Below are positions 11,160 to 22,410 of a stretch of 64,000 bases of DNA, in pieces. The notes beneath the pieces were generated by a model that was given only the letters and a program-made list of their open reading frames with translations, was not told where the DNA came from and made no database searches. The stretch's first letter is position 1; each line of letters starts with the position of its first letter. Source of the stretch: Zygaena filipendulae (lineage: Eukaryota; Arthropoda; Insecta; Lepidoptera; Zygaenidae); the NCBI GenBank assembly GCA_907165275.2, contig OU015668.1, forward strand, positions 9,481,658 through 9,545,657. The letters are read 5' to 3'. Made by a program: the position numbers and the translations under genes.

Positions 11160-11660
11160 CCCGCATACTATTTCCAGCAAGCATCGGCTGTTCCGAACAG
11201 ACAGCCAAGTAAATTTTCACATCGCATTTTTCTCCCATCTTTCTAATTCACGAATGAGGTGCGTTTGTCGTGTACTAATTCAATTCACCGACACGAAAAT
11301 ATCGTCTCGGATTAGTGCTGGCAGCGAGGCGAGTGGAAAAAAAAAAACTTTTTATTCACTTGCCTATTTTTTATTTTTTTTTCCAACAAAAATGTTCGAT
11401 GAAACCGGGAACTCTGTGAGTAATGTTTATTAAATCCCAGCTTCGGCTAAATAGGTTCATTTGGCGGGTGATTTTTTTTTTCACAATTTTTTTTTTTTTT
11501 TTTTTTGTGAATTAGTAAACATTCTTGCCGATTTGTATGGCTTAATGCGAAGGGGGGAGTAATTAGTGATTGTCTCTGTATTGGTGCGGAGAATTTTCGC
11601 AATTCACTTTAATTGATAGGGCGCCATGTTTTTTTTGGGATTGGTCTTCGTAAAATATTA
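11160..11660. other. Non-repetitive island with homeodomain-like motifs
   Basis: Contains 'gtaattagtgattg', 'tttaattgatagggcgcc' and a second block 'cgtctcggattagtgctggc'. No open frame or splice sites are visible. It reads like non-coding DNA kept by selection, but that is inference. Confidence 0.3.
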
Positions 11661-12559
11661 GCAGAGTTTTGGAGGTGATTACAAAATCTACGTAATTAGT
11701 AATCCACCTACGTAATTAGAAATACCACTCACTTGTTAAAAATAATTGACCTACGTAGCTTCAACTAAGAAAGGATTCACCCGTTTCAAATAGTCATCGA
11801 TTTTCCATAATTTTGTATAATCACAAAATAAGTAACTAAGGATAACCCAACTTATAACAAATCAAGTTACATATCTACTTATGTGTTAAAAAGTTGCAGG
11901 CAAGTCAACGTATAAGTTCTAAACTGGCTTTTGCGAAAAAAAAAATCTCAAATCTACTTCAAAAATGTAATATATACCTATTACGTACCTAAGTAGGTCA
12001 GGTATGTGAAAATGGTAAAGAATAATTATGAACAAAATTATCTCCAAAAATATTTCTTCCAACTACAAGCCTATCATCTATTCTAGACCTAGGCGAGTTT
12101 ATTATATGTCTACATGCAACAATCTGCGAACTGTTTATTATCTAGAGTACCCACCTACAGCTCGGTAGCAACAATCAAACACCGAGCTCGCTTCCTGCAC
12201 AAACACACGTACATTTTCATCACGTTTTGTGTATATAGCGCGATAAGCGAAATGGCTGTCGCCGATGGTAAGCAAATATATAAATAAATAGTTGCAACTA
12301 GCATGTTGCGATGAACGCTCAGACAACGAGATGCGAACGCTAGCATAATGTAGACATGACGTAGGTGCACTAGTATGTTTTACAACGGAAAACTAACACA
12401 AAACAAATTTCCGGCAATAGATAGATGGATGCATACACAGGAGAAAATCTAAATTCTATTTAGTCAGTTAAACAATAAAAAAGTAGGTGAACGTAGGTAT
12501 ATTTTGCTTTTTCAAATTAATGAATTGACTTTTTTTAATTAAATGCATGACAGACTAAA
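11661..12559. other. Spacer without a gene
   Basis: Unique, mostly AT-rich. Two short overlapping minus-strand frames near 12138-12370 lack coding signatures. A short inverted word (ATGTCTACAT) at about 12106 and 12349 may mark an old MITE. Confidence 0.3.
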
Positions 12560-12565
12560 AGCTAA

Positions 12566-12655
12566 AATACAGAGAAGGACATAGGGTACTTTTAATCCCG
12601 GAATTGGCGCGGGAACTCCGAAATTACCGCGGGTGAAACCGCGGGGCGTAGCTAG
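12566..12655 (+). mobile_element. Lep1-type Helitron 3' end
   Basis: Begins within 'acagagaaggacataggg' and ends with the CCGCGG-flanked hairpin (12626-12643) and 'cgtagctag'. Only the 3' ~90 bp remain. Confidence 0.75.
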
Positions 12656-13620
12656 CATCTCTATAAATGCACATAGTATAATATAGCTAAAGCGATAATT
12701 CTTGCTTCACTAAAAAGAGAGACTTTTTTAAGATGAAAACACTTATTGGTTTTTAATGGCGACATGATTAGCTACAAAATATCTCTCCACTTACCTATTA
12801 TTTAAAAATATAAATGAATATATCTTGAACTGTCACCAGAACGATAAAAATCTAATCCGACACACAAAAAAAAATAACAAAACTTAAAGATTCTAGACTG
12901 CACTTTATCTGCGTTATGTCAATTTGACAGCTTCGAAACAAATATGACAGCTTATTGATTAAATTATCTTTGATGACAGCCCACTAAAACGAATCGTGTA
13001 CAACAATGTCGAATATCATACAGCAATCAGCATCTATTTTGGACCCTGAGCAGGAAACTGACTTTCAAAAGAGCCATGTTTTAACTTGGGGAACAATCTA
13101 ACATTGTCATTGGCGATTCGCCATAATTGAAGAAGTAGATGAAGAGATTGTTATTATTAAGAAACATTGTCATTGGCAAATTATAATTATAGACGCCATT
13201 ATTAAAGAAGAAGAAGAAGAATATCATACAAATTTCCTTACATAAAATGGTTTTGATGGATAAAAACAAAATCAAACAACTTTGATTGTATAAGACATAT
13301 TTCGTTCTTAAGCAAATGACACAATATGTCAAACTACTCTATATTAATTAAAAAAACCTGTATTATTCCATTTTAAAAGTTATTTTTGCGTCTCAGACTG
13401 CATATCTCGAAGAAAATACTTTAGAAATAATTGGTAGGTATCATAATAATATATGTATATGAAATGGATGTATGTAGATACATGCATAGCTTTTAAAGGG
13501 TAATGATTAGCATAAAACTGTACCGATTTCTGTAGCTCTCACATCCAAGACAAAATATTCCCTCGGCCTTATAAGTTATAAAAACCAACAGTTTGTATAC
13601 AGACGAGAGACGAATGTCAT
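12656..13620. other. AT-rich spacer
   Basis: Holds a direct repeat of 'aacattgtcattggc' (about 13099 and 13161) and a (GAA)n run near 13206. No gene seen. Confidence 0.35.
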
Positions 13621-13930
13621 AATGGGCATGTTGACTAATTTTTATTTTTTAGTCCGTCTTGTAGATAATTAAAAAATATTGGACACGTATTTTTTCTTTT
13701 TTTACGTAATCATAAAATAACGGCGATATATTGAGTTGAAATTTCGCGTGACGTCACTATTCTGACAGTTTGTATGGCGGTTTTGCGGTTAGTGACGTCA
13801 CGACCTCCTCATCCTAAACTTTAATGCGCTTTATCTATGTTCATTTTCATTAAATTGAAAAAGCAAAAAATACGTGTCTATTATTTTTTTATTTTCTAAC
13901 TGACGGCCTAATTAGAATTTTGATATTCAT
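13621..13930 (+). mobile_element. Family-A MITE copy 3 (right end lost)
   Basis: Starts AATGGGCATGTTGAC and runs through both intact TGACGTCA palindromes. It breaks off after 'aattagaattttgat', so the right inverted repeat is missing. Confidence 0.85.
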
Positions 13931-14806
13931 ACCTTGGAGAGTACCCAATTGGTAGTTTATAAGTAGGAGATAATATTTGGCAAAACCAAATCGATTCTAA
14001 ATGATTCTTTCACCTCTATAATAAGCTATTGAGCAAATATAACACTATGTTTAGGAATAGAGTTTAAGGTATTGAAATTCATTTGGATAAAACCTTGGAG
14101 GGAACAATGTTCAATACAATCTTCCTGATAAAAAGTCTTTTTTATTGACTCATGATGAAAATTTTCTACTATCGCTTCCTTAGTACAATTAGATATACCT
14201 AGGTAATATTCAAAAAGATATCAAAGGTGTTCAAGGTTGAAAATCAATACCGATTAAAGCAATTTAGTACAATTATATTCTGCTTTGTGTTTGGTGGCAG
14301 TGACTAATATTGGAATTTGAACACCAGGAATGCGGATATGCGACCAGTTTATCATCGGATGCAAACTGCATTACTTTCGAAGCATAAAAGAACAACAATA
14401 CGAAAATAAATAAATAGTTTTCAGTAGTTAATTAGGATAACGGTGGTTGAAACACTTTCTTACAACTTGATTGGATTAAGGTGGCAAGTATAAAAAATGT
14501 GTCCTATTTTTAATCTAATACTTGTAATAATATTAATATTACACATAATAATTATGTAGAATTCAGTTCAAAATTGAAGAAAAAAAAACCAATCGAATAA
14601 CGCTAAAAAAACGTAAACTTAGCAGAATAACGTTCGCGCTAAGAGACGATAGATTGAAGGTGATTCCACCACCTGTGAAATTGCATCACTCTTTCTGCGC
14701 TGAATTTATTTGCTATGGATTAAATTGTACTTTTCAGTCATCCAAATCTGTTCAGTTGTTTATGCATAGTATCCAAAACATCTAAATATCCGCAGATAAA
14801 AGAGTA
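13931..14806. other. Spacer without a gene
   Basis: AT-rich unique sequence; nothing supportable. Confidence 0.35.
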
Positions 14807-15088
14807 TAGAATCCTTAATTCTGTACATTGCATATTTTTACCAAAAATTGAGAGGAGCCGATAAAAGTAGAGTAACCACAAAAAACAATTTTTAAAAAGT
14901 CTTTTCTATCTGTCTTTCTGTTCGCGATAATCTCCGAATTTACTGAACGGATCGTCATGCGGTTTGCACAGGTAGATTAAGCTTAGTCTGGAGCAACATA
15001 TAGGTTTTGTTTCATTTAAATCTCGGACATGTTGAAAAATGTTGTTATTTAAAAACGCACACGGGAAAAACCGCGGGTCACAGCTAGT
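14807..15088 (+). mobile_element. Helitron, long subtype
   Basis: 5' part has 'ttctgtacattgcatatttt', then 'tctgtctttctgttcgcgat' and 'gaacggatcgtcatgcgg', ending 'aaccgcgggtcacagctagt'. The 5' part matches 44598-44650. Confidence 0.65.
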
Positions 15089-15462
15089 TTATAATATGTC
15101 TTTCCTTGGAGTCAACAGACCTCTCTCTCTTATCCTAATAACAACATAAGTAGCGAAAGAAATAATAAATATCTACAGAAAACAAATGTTTGAAATTGTG
15201 CGTGTGAAGTATTTGTAACGAAACTGTGACATGGTTCTATTAAAATAATCCATTAGATAACATTATTATAGTACAAGAGTATAAAGAATAGATTTGTGTA
15301 GGTAGGTACGTCGTGAAACGAAGATAAAATACACATAAACTTATGTACAGATAAAAATACTATTGTTTTAACACTTCTTTGTGAGAATTGACTTTTAACA
15401 CACAGCGCCAAATCAGAGCGTGTACCTACTATACGTAGGTTCCAGACAAAAGAGGAGCTAAT
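15089..15462. other. AT-rich spacer
   Basis: No gene seen. Confidence 0.3.
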
Positions 15463-15671
15463 GTGTAACTATTGTTTCTATCATTTTTTGATTGCAATCA
15501 AAAACATGGCGGTTTTGCGATTACAGTATGCTCGTTTTGACACCTACTGACAATATCTAGCAATTAACCAAATAAACATACTTACTTCAAAACTGTCCAA
15601 ACATGATTGATTAATCACCAAATCGCTATATTTCTGATTGAAACTGAAATATGATGGGAACAGAAGTTATA
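15463..15671 (+). mobile_element. MITE family I copy 1
   Basis: Imperfect inverted ends 'taactattgtttctatcat' and, on the opposite strand, 'taacttctgttcccatcat'. The body ('gattgcaatcaaaaacatgg') is repeated in reverse at 17235-17432. Confidence 0.65.
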
Positions 15672-15833
15672 TACATGCCCTGCTGATGTAATTTGATTGA
15701 AGTTATGTTACGATAGAAATAATTAAAGAAAGAAAAAAGAGTGGTTGTATCAGAGGAACTTATACGGAAAAATGTTCTTACAGATACAGTATGGTTCGAA
15801 ACTACGTTACGAAATTTTTATAAGTGAGGTGAG

Positions 15834-16013
15834 TTATTATTGGTTTGTGCTATGACTACCACTGATCGATTTGAAGTCGGTGACAAGCCAAGTATGGAAT
15901 GGGCAGATGGGCTAAGTCCACTCCCGTCGTGAACAGAACAACCTAAGTGGGCAGACACAAGCGGGTTTGGCACCGAATTCAAACCGATCAGTGGAAGCAC
16001 AAACCAATAATAA
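15834..16013. mobile_element. 180-bp foldback MITE
   Basis: Ends TTATTATTGGTTTGTGCT and its exact complement, with the inverted similarity continuing inward (CCACTGATCGRTTTGAA) for about 45 bp. No coding capacity. Confidence 0.75.
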
Positions 16014-16070
16014 TATTACGTGGACTTAATTTGTCTTTCGGATTAGATGTTCATTAATTCCAATAATGGA

Positions 16071-16200
16071 CAAAAGGTACCCTATGTCCTTCTCTGTGCC
16101 CCTGTCAACGTGCATGCAAAATTTCATGATGATCGGTTGAGTCGTTGAGGCGTGAAAGCGTAACAAACAAACTCACTTTCGCAATTATAATATTAGTAAG
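16071..16200 (-). mobile_element. Lep1-type Helitron 5' portion
   Basis: Reverse copy: 'ggtaccctatgtccttctct', 'gtcaacgtgcatgcaaaatt', 'cgtgaaagcgtaacaaac', 'ataatattagta'. The 3' hairpin end is lost. Confidence 0.7.
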
Positions 16201-16655
16201 GCTAGTAAAGATTCTACACGAAAAATCGTGGTTGGGACTTTGTCAAAAATTTTGAAAAGACAGAAGTTTCAGATTGAACGTTTTTAAAATGTACATAATT
16301 ACAATTTGTCATTAGTTCAAGTTAACACTATTTAGAAAGACTGATACCTATATTTTTTCATCCGGCGTCGTGTGGAATGTCCATCCTATTATTCGCGATG
16401 GTGAACAGAAACTGTAGCAAACTTTCAGCGCACCGTGTTCAGTGTGAAAGCACCGCACCGATATGGTTACTAACTTGTAAATACGTCACATACCTACCCT
16501 TATGCACCTATTTACCCACTTAAATAATGCAGAAGCGATATATATATATAGTTGGTACTTGAATTGAAGCACTCACAGTGTTATCAGTTCCTTGGATGTG
16601 TGATAATAGGAATGGCAGCTGATTGAATATGGATGAAGTACGACAGAATATGTTG
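16201..16655. other. Spacer without a gene
   Basis: Unique sequence with an (AT)n run at about 16541. No exon seen. Confidence 0.3.
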
Positions 16656-16987
16656 AATGGGCATATTGACTAATTTTTATTTTTTAGTGCATCGTGTAGA
16701 TTATCCAAAAATATTGGACACATTTTTTTTATTTTTTTACGCAATCAAAAAATAACGGCGATATATTGAGTTGAAATTTCGCGTAACGTCACTATTCTGA
16801 CATTTTGTATGGCGGTTTTTGCGGTTAGTGACGTCACGACCCCCTCACCCTAAACTTTAATGCGCTTTATCTCTGTATATTTTAATTTATTTGAAAAAGC
16901 AAAAAATACGTGTCTATTGTTTTTTTTATTTTCTAACTGACGGACTAATTAGAATTTTGATTTTCAAAAGTAGTCCACATCCCTATT
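16656..16987 (+). mobile_element. Family-A MITE copy 4
   Basis: Full-length, 332 bp. The first palindrome is mutated (TAACGTCA) while the second (TGACGTCA) is intact. It is the only broken CRE among 18 in the window. Confidence 0.9.
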
Positions 16988-17234
16988 GTATTGAAAAAAC
17001 TTTATTTGACGTACGTATACATTAACTATACTTTATCAATGACAATAAAAATGTTCTGAATTGACATACATATTATATACTACTTTAACCAAAAGTTATG
17101 ATTTATAGTGACAAATTATTATTAATCAAAAGTTAGTATTTTTTACGCCAAGATACGATAAATATGTTTTTTTAGGGTAACCTTCCGTAGACAAAAGGAG
17201 ATAACGTTTTTTTTAGCTGTAGGTTTTCTGTTTA

Positions 17235-17432
17235 TAGACTTTTGTTGCTTATTACAGTTTCAATCAGAAAAATAGCGGTTTTATGAATTATCATGTTTAG
17301 ACAGTCACTACTTTTGATGTATGTTGTTTTTGGTTGATTGCTAGATATTATAGGTCTCAAAACGTGCATATTGTAATCGAAAAACCGTCATGTTTTTGAT
17401 TGCAACCGAAAAATGATAGAAACAAAAGTGAC
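17235..17432 (-). mobile_element. MITE family I copy 2
   Basis: Reverse-complement relative of 15463-15671, aligned across most of its length ('gcaatcaaaaacatg', 'atctagcaatcaacc', 'tctgattgaaactg' on the minus strand). Confidence 0.65.
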
Positions 17433-18277
17433 ATAATAGTCCCTCAGAGCCCTATTTGAACATAGCGGTATCGATTGAAAATTCAACCCTAAGACACTCG
17501 TCGAGACTCCGGCACTAAAGGAACATCCTTTGTGTATCGAAATGCGACAAATCTTCCCTAAGACAAAATCAAAGGGCGATTATCTTGCCTTCCTTCCCTT
17601 GTGGATTCAATTAAACTCAACCGTTATACCCGGTTACTGTGCAAAGTATCTGGAAATTATTTCGAGCCAAAGGAGTGCATAAAAAAGGAACTCCAGACAT
17701 AATCAATTTTGCAAATATATCCTTATACCTACCTAGCCTTTAAACATCATCTTGTATCTGAACCTTTTTCTTCTGTGAAATAAATCTGTTCAGACATCGA
17801 CAAAGATGTTCACATTATATATTAAACGACTTATACTATATAGCAAAGACGAAGAGAAACAACTTGAATTGTTATGTCTATAAGGTTTTATTTTGATTGT
17901 ACTGAAAAAGTTGGATAAGTTACGCTTTTCCGTGTAAGAAAATATGATAACACTGTGTGAAAATATCGAACGCGAGTTTATTAGGGCTTGTTGGGAGCGA
18001 AATTGGTCCTTCGATCCGGATTCGCAACGTTCGTTTCAGTTCGAAGGTCATCTTCGGATAAGCCGTTTGATCTCTGCCGTCGCGTCATCAATACAGTATC
18101 GTTGTATATTATCGTTATAACGTGGCATTAAGACTGAATCGTTCAAGGGAAAAATTGCTTAATAAATGTAGCATGGGTAACTTTTGCCGGCGTCACAGAC
18201 GCTGCGACTTTTCGGTCGCAACGATATTAATAGTAATGTCATCCATAGGTACTAATCCATAGAAATATTTTAAATGT
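17433..18277. other. Non-repetitive island
   Basis: Blocks such as 'gagactccggcactaaagg', 'gtggattcaattaaactcaa', 'gatccggattcgcaacgtt' and 'gccggcgtcacagacgctgc' are less AT-rich than the flanks and match no repeat here. There is no convincing exon. It lies 2-3 kb upstream of the host exons, so an intronic regulatory role is possible. Confidence 0.3.
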
Positions 18278-18436
18278 CAAAATAACTATGTGTGTCTGTT
18301 ACCTTTTTTTGCCTTCTACTGCAACCGGTCAACAAGAAATTTTGCATACACCTTGTCATAGGGGTACAGAAAAGGACAATGGGTACTTTATTCCCGGAAT
18401 TCCCGCGGAATCTCAAAAATCAACGCGGACGAAACC
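18278..18436 (+). mobile_element. Lep1-type Helitron, 3' end replaced
   Basis: 'gtgtgtctgttacctttttt', 'caaccggtcaacaagaaattt' (approximate family word), 'aaaggacaatgggtacttta' and 'gcggacgaaaccgatg'. A SINE head in the opposite orientation follows where CTAGT is expected. Confidence 0.55.
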
Positions 18437-18550
18437 GATGAACAATCAAACTCAGATTAAACACAAATGTTCGTCATTCGGGTATCGAACCCGCGACGCC
18501 TGGCGCAGCAGTCAGTTTTACTAATACTGCACCAGCGGTGCTGTCTCTTC
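18437..18550 (-). mobile_element. tRNA-derived SINE head fragment
   Basis: On the minus strand: A-box-like 'gctggtgcagtattag', then 'gcgccaggcgtcg' and B-box 'gcgggttcgataccc'. No proper cloverleaf, so a SINE relic rather than a tRNA gene. Confidence 0.6.
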
Positions 18551-18626
18551 AACTATGTATTTCATTTGAATTTATGTACTTTACAATCTATAATTATTCA
18601 TTAATTATGATAATATTATCACTATA

Positions 18627-18823
18627 TAGCATAAAACAAAGTCACTTGCCGCTTTCTGTCCGTACCAATGTATGCTTAGATATTTAAAACTACGCAACGG
18701 AATTTCATGCGATTTTCACTAATAGATAGAGTGATTCATGAGGAAGGTTTATACGTATAGTTTAACCTTGAATTCCCGCGGGAACTCTGAAATTACTGCG
18801 GGCGAAACCGCGGGGTGTCTAAG
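18627..18823 (+). mobile_element. Lep1-type Helitron
   Basis: Matches 4842-4965 at its 5' part and ends 'gggcgaaaccgcggggtgtc'. The terminal CTAGT has decayed to CTAAG. Confidence 0.65.
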
Positions 18824-19251
18824 GTTTCACTCAAATAAAGCTATTAATAAGATAAAAAGTCTGTCAAAAGTCGTGGCGTCTAGCGCCAGCCTAAGCGTAA
18901 TCACGAACCTTAAGATATATCGCCTATCCCCGATGTTTTCGGCGTGCAGAGATAAAAGAGATGTTACTCGTTTATTATTAATGCCCTCTTTGATATTAGG
19001 CTCTACTTTATTTATGCGATCGATCGATAAGTGTAATAAAATGAACGAAAACAACAATAACAATAACGCCAAATGAGCGTTTCGTTTCAACACAACACCG
19101 CTGATCGTTTTACTTAGCATTAATGTAAGTAATGAGCGAAGTGAGGCGTTTAAAGACACAAAAACAAAAATACTTTACTCTCGTGTGACTGAAACAACTT
19201 GTATAACTGACTTAATGAAGTCATTCGCACCGACTCGCAGCGTTTATCTAC

Positions 19252-19488
19252 TCTCTACATATAAAATGCTTTGTCCTGAACGATTGATGGATGACGCACA
19301 GCCTAAACCGCTAATTGTAGAGACCTGAAACTTGGAGGGTGTGTTCTTTTTATGACGTAGGCATCCGATAAGAAAGGATTTTTGAAAATTCAACCCCTAA
19401 GAGGATGAAAAGGGTTGCAAAGTTTGTATGGAACAATTCCGCGGGAACTTCGGAATTATCGCGGGTGAAACCGCGCAGGACAGCTAGT
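19252..19488 (+). mobile_element. Helitron, second subtype
   Basis: 'ataaaatgctttgtcctgaa', 'cgcacagcctaaaccgct', 'gagacctgaaacttggaggg', ending in a hairpin and 'ggacagctagt'. Sister copies are at 28215-28415 (minus) and 46625-46828. Confidence 0.8.
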
Positions 19489-19660
19489 AATTTTATAAAA
19501 CACTTATTTCCAGAAACATAGGCATAAATCCGTTTTTTATAATATTATCAATATAAAAATAAATAACGGAGACGCCATCTTAATTCGATTCCCGCCAAAA
19601 ACTTTCCTGTGATTTTTTGTAGTGTTTGTGCTTATCGTTTTTTTTTCTGTTTATTTCCAG

Positions 19661-19736
19661 CCAGCAGTCATGCCGAATAAAGAATGGGAGCAGTCTTCAA
19701 AGTACTCCAGTAACAGTCGGACATTATCGTTCAGTT
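19661..19736 (+). CDS. Internal exon of an unidentified host gene
   Basis: A 76-nt exon bounded by a pyrimidine tract ending 'tttatttccag' and a donor 'gtaagtacc' at 19737. Read in frame 1 it encodes 25 residues plus one base, beginning PAVMPNKEWEQ and ending SRTLSFS; another frame is also open. The leftover T joins CG at the next acceptor (19848) to give an uninterrupted Ser codon, so the two exons fit together across a 111-bp GT-AG intron. It is Ser-rich and hydrophilic, without a recognised domain. The rest of the gene must lie upstream, outside this window or in small exons I could not see. I do not recognise the family. Confidence 0.55.
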
Positions 19737-19847
19737 GTAAGTACCTATATCTTTTTTAAAACAAAAACCATAAACAAACTTAGGCTTAAGATAAAGGTCA
19801 GTGATTTTAATTTTGATTTTGACATGTATTTTGTCTCTTTTTTTCAG

Positions 19848-20002
19848 CGTCAACGACAAACCAAGCGAGGGTGTACCATCCAGCCACAAACCTGATGCCA
19901 CCCACGCCCCCTGTCTCGCCGACTGGACCCCCGCCCAGCTTCGGGGCCAAGCCCTCGTCGTCGTGTTGGAGTCGGCAGAACAGTCAAAACGGCAAATCCT
20001 GA
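19848..20002 (+). CDS. Terminal coding exon, Pro/Ser-rich C-terminus
   Basis: Follows a strong acceptor ('ctctttttttcag'). In the frame carried over from the exon at 19661 it encodes 50 residues and a TGA at 20000-20002. The tail contains RVYHPATNLMPPTPP and then Pro/Gly and Ser-rich sequence with a single Cys-Trp. A different frame is open to 20031, but only the frame used here agrees with the upstream exon phase and with the homologous exon at 26334. Shared motif with that exon: VYxxxTNLMP. Such Pro-rich tails are typical of disordered C-termini of isoform-specific exons (general knowledge). Gene identity is unknown. Confidence 0.55.
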
Positions 20003-20164
20003 AACCAGTGATACTCCGTTCTAGTCGATAAAGAGATAAAAATGAATACTATTAAGCTCCAGCCACACCACGATCGATCGAAGCAAAGCGAAGCGTTAGA
20101 CGCGACTACCTCACCGAACCAAAGTTCCCTATTTGTGGCGTTTGGTCAATATTTTTTTACTATT

Positions 20165-20522
20165 AGGGCGTGTTCAACTATGAGCATTCTATATTATTTA
20201 TTGTTAGAATAGAACGTACTAGAAATTATGCGTATAGTATTTTGCGACTCTCGCTCTTGTTCAGTGTGCGACTGATTTGCAGCAAAATTACGCGCGTAAT
20301 TTTATCTAGTCAGCTGTGTGATACGTACGCTGATACAATTATAGCGGCGCGTCAGATACACAGCAAATGAACGACTTATTGTAACTTGACAGTGTTATAG
20401 TCAATGATCTGAAGTTCGAGCTGCTAATTGTGAGAGTCTAAGCTGCTTTTTAATTTGCTTCTCCATGTCGTCACCAAATACACAGTACGCCGCTGATTGT
20501 ATGTTTAATGTGAACACACCCT
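20165..20522. mobile_element. 358-bp MITE, AGGGYGTGTTCA ends
   Basis: Ends AGGGCGTGTTCA and, on the opposite strand, AGGGTGTGTTCA. Internal sequence is unique here and has no open frame worth noting. No clear target duplication. Confidence 0.6.
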
Positions 20523-20652
20523 TATAGTTAAATAACAAAAGAAAGTTGCATTGGAAGACGCTAATGATATGTTATATTTTTCATGAGTATGTCCACCAGA
20601 TAATTGTAAATTTATGTTTTGATGCCGAGCACAGAAAATGCGTTGATGGATT

Positions 20653-20704
20653 GGTATGATCACATCAGATATAACCTTTTCCATTTGACTCTGATGTGGT
20701 CATA
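20653..20704. repeat. Stem-loop in the putative 3'UTR
   Basis: TATGATCACATCAGA and its near-perfect complement TCTGATGTGGTCATA (one G-T-compatible mismatch), about 20-base loop. May be structural in RNA. Confidence 0.55.
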
Positions 20705-21177
20705 TTTTGAACCTAGCGTAATAAGTTAAGATTGGTAAAGATAGACAAAATGTGAAGGAGAAAGGAGTGCAACCATATTGTAGAGTGATTGTGTTGTGTG
20801 AATGAAGTGAAAAAAATATTACTAAAATGTTAAAAAAAAAACTTAAAATTACTAAAAAGAAGTACAAATATCTACTACTCTGTCATACATCAGAGGGGCA
20901 AGGGAGAAAAAAATCCAATCTAAATATTTTCTATCTACGGCATTATAGAAAATTTTCACCTATTTTGAACAATTATCTGATGACATATATTTGAAGACAT
21001 TCTTCGACTCTGGTTCTCGGAACTGCTTTGCAGTTGCCCGGGTGTGGCCCTTACTTTATTGATAAAAGATGAGAAAATGGAGAAAAATAGACTTTAATAA
21101 GATGATTATAAAGTATAATTGCTGTGCCGGTTTCTAGAACGATCGTTTTAAAAAAAATCTGCTAATTGCCCGAAAGA

Positions 21178-21363
21178 GAACGGTAGGGTTAGCACGAATT
21201 TTTACGGTCTCGTCATTTCGATATCGTCGTAATGTCAAAGCGTTTTTTTTTGTATGGAAAATGAACAACGCCATCTATCCTGCGTTATTCATTTTCCATA
21301 GAAAAAAAACGCTCGATATCGGGAGGACGAGAGCGAAAAAATTCGTGCTTCGCCTACGGGTGT
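21178..21363. mobile_element. Foldback MITE
   Basis: Inverted arms starting GCACGAATTTTTACGGTCTC (21192) and, on the opposite strand, GCACGAATTTTTTCGCTCTC, running inward to 'tatggaaaatgaa'. The similarity also extends outward through a 'cggtagg'/'cgtaggc' word. Predicted to form a long hairpin. Confidence 0.75.
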
Positions 21364-21773
21364 CAAAAACAAAATTATTTGAATCTCAGATTAACATGAG
21401 CATATACAACCTTAAGCCAGGAGTTATTTTGCAAAATAATGTAGTAGTGAAAAGACAGTGATAGATATATTCCTGTATGCGAGAGAAAGAGACGGCTGCG
21501 TGCGCATGCGACGAATGAAATTGAAAAATCACAAAAGTTGTAGTATAATTCTTAGTTATTTTTTATTAAATCACATCTAGAATTCCATTTGATCGATGAC
21601 TGATTATTCAGATGTCTACAAATCGACGTTCTAGAAACTAGGGGGTAAATAAATGTACCTACAAGTTACCTATGTATGACAAATAAAGCTGTATTGTTAA
21701 GAATACTCTGACAATTATTCTTTACCTAAAATAATCGTTCTTTGATATGAAATGAATGTTCAAAATTGATCGT

Positions 21774-22104
21774 AATAGGGATGTAGACTACTTTTTAAAA
21801 TCAAAATTCTAATTGGTCCGTCAGTTAGAAAATAAAAAAAACAATAGACACGTATTTTTTGCTTTTTTAAATATATTAAAATATACAGAGATAAAGCGCA
21901 TTAAAGTTTAGAATGAGGAGGTCGTGACGTCACTAACCGCAAAACCGCCATACAAACTGTCAGAATAGTGACGTCACGCGAAATTTCAACTAAATATATC
22001 GCCGTTATTGTTTGATTAAGTAAAAAATGAAAAAATACGTGTCCAATACTTTTTTATAATCTACAAGACAGACTAAAAAATAATAATTAGTCAACATGCC
22101 CATT
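21774..22104 (-). mobile_element. Family-A MITE copy 5
   Basis: 331 bp, reverse orientation, starting AATAGGGATGTAGAC and ending in the CATGCCCATT inverted end. Both TGACGTCA palindromes are intact. Confidence 0.9.
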
Positions 22105-22280
22105 ATTATTTCCTCTAAAATTTAATCAAAATTTCATGTGTCTAGTTTTAGTTATTTTGACTGGGCGTTGATGAGTCAGTAAGGAAGTTTTTTCTTATGT
22201 TACAGTCAATATGACATTAACTTTGCTGTGAAACTGATCGACACCATAAATTAAGCTGACAGGAAAACACTTTACAATTA

Positions 22281-22410
22281 CATATTATAAAACAAAGTCC
22301 TCCGCCGTGTCTGTCTGTCTGTTCGCGATATACTCAAAAACTACTGAATGGATTTTCATTGGAGGAAAACTCTGAAATTACCGCCGGTGAAACCGCGGGG
22401 GACAGCTTGT
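22281..22410 (+). mobile_element. Lep1-type Helitron, internally deleted
   Basis: 'tctgtctgtctgttcgcgat' jumps directly to 'ggaaaactctgaaattaccg', with the hairpin and terminal 'gacagcttgt'. It abuts the next Helitron array. Confidence 0.7.

Larger units (their letters stand above)
20003..21690 (+). other. Probable 3'UTR of the upstream gene
   Basis: From the TGA to a candidate polyadenylation signal AATAAA at 21682-21687 ('gacaaataaagctg'). It includes two MITEs and a stem-loop. The true cleavage site cannot be fixed from sequence alone; an earlier end is possible. Confidence 0.3.

Noticed and set aside
18437..18550. Possible tRNA gene on the minus strand
   Set aside because: A- and B-box words are present but stems do not pair into a cloverleaf; a SINE relic fits better.
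18738..19159. Overlapping frames of 112 and 110 codons on opposite strands
   Set aside because: The plus frame begins in a Helitron end; neither has splice context or a recognisable domain. Weakly possible, not supportable.
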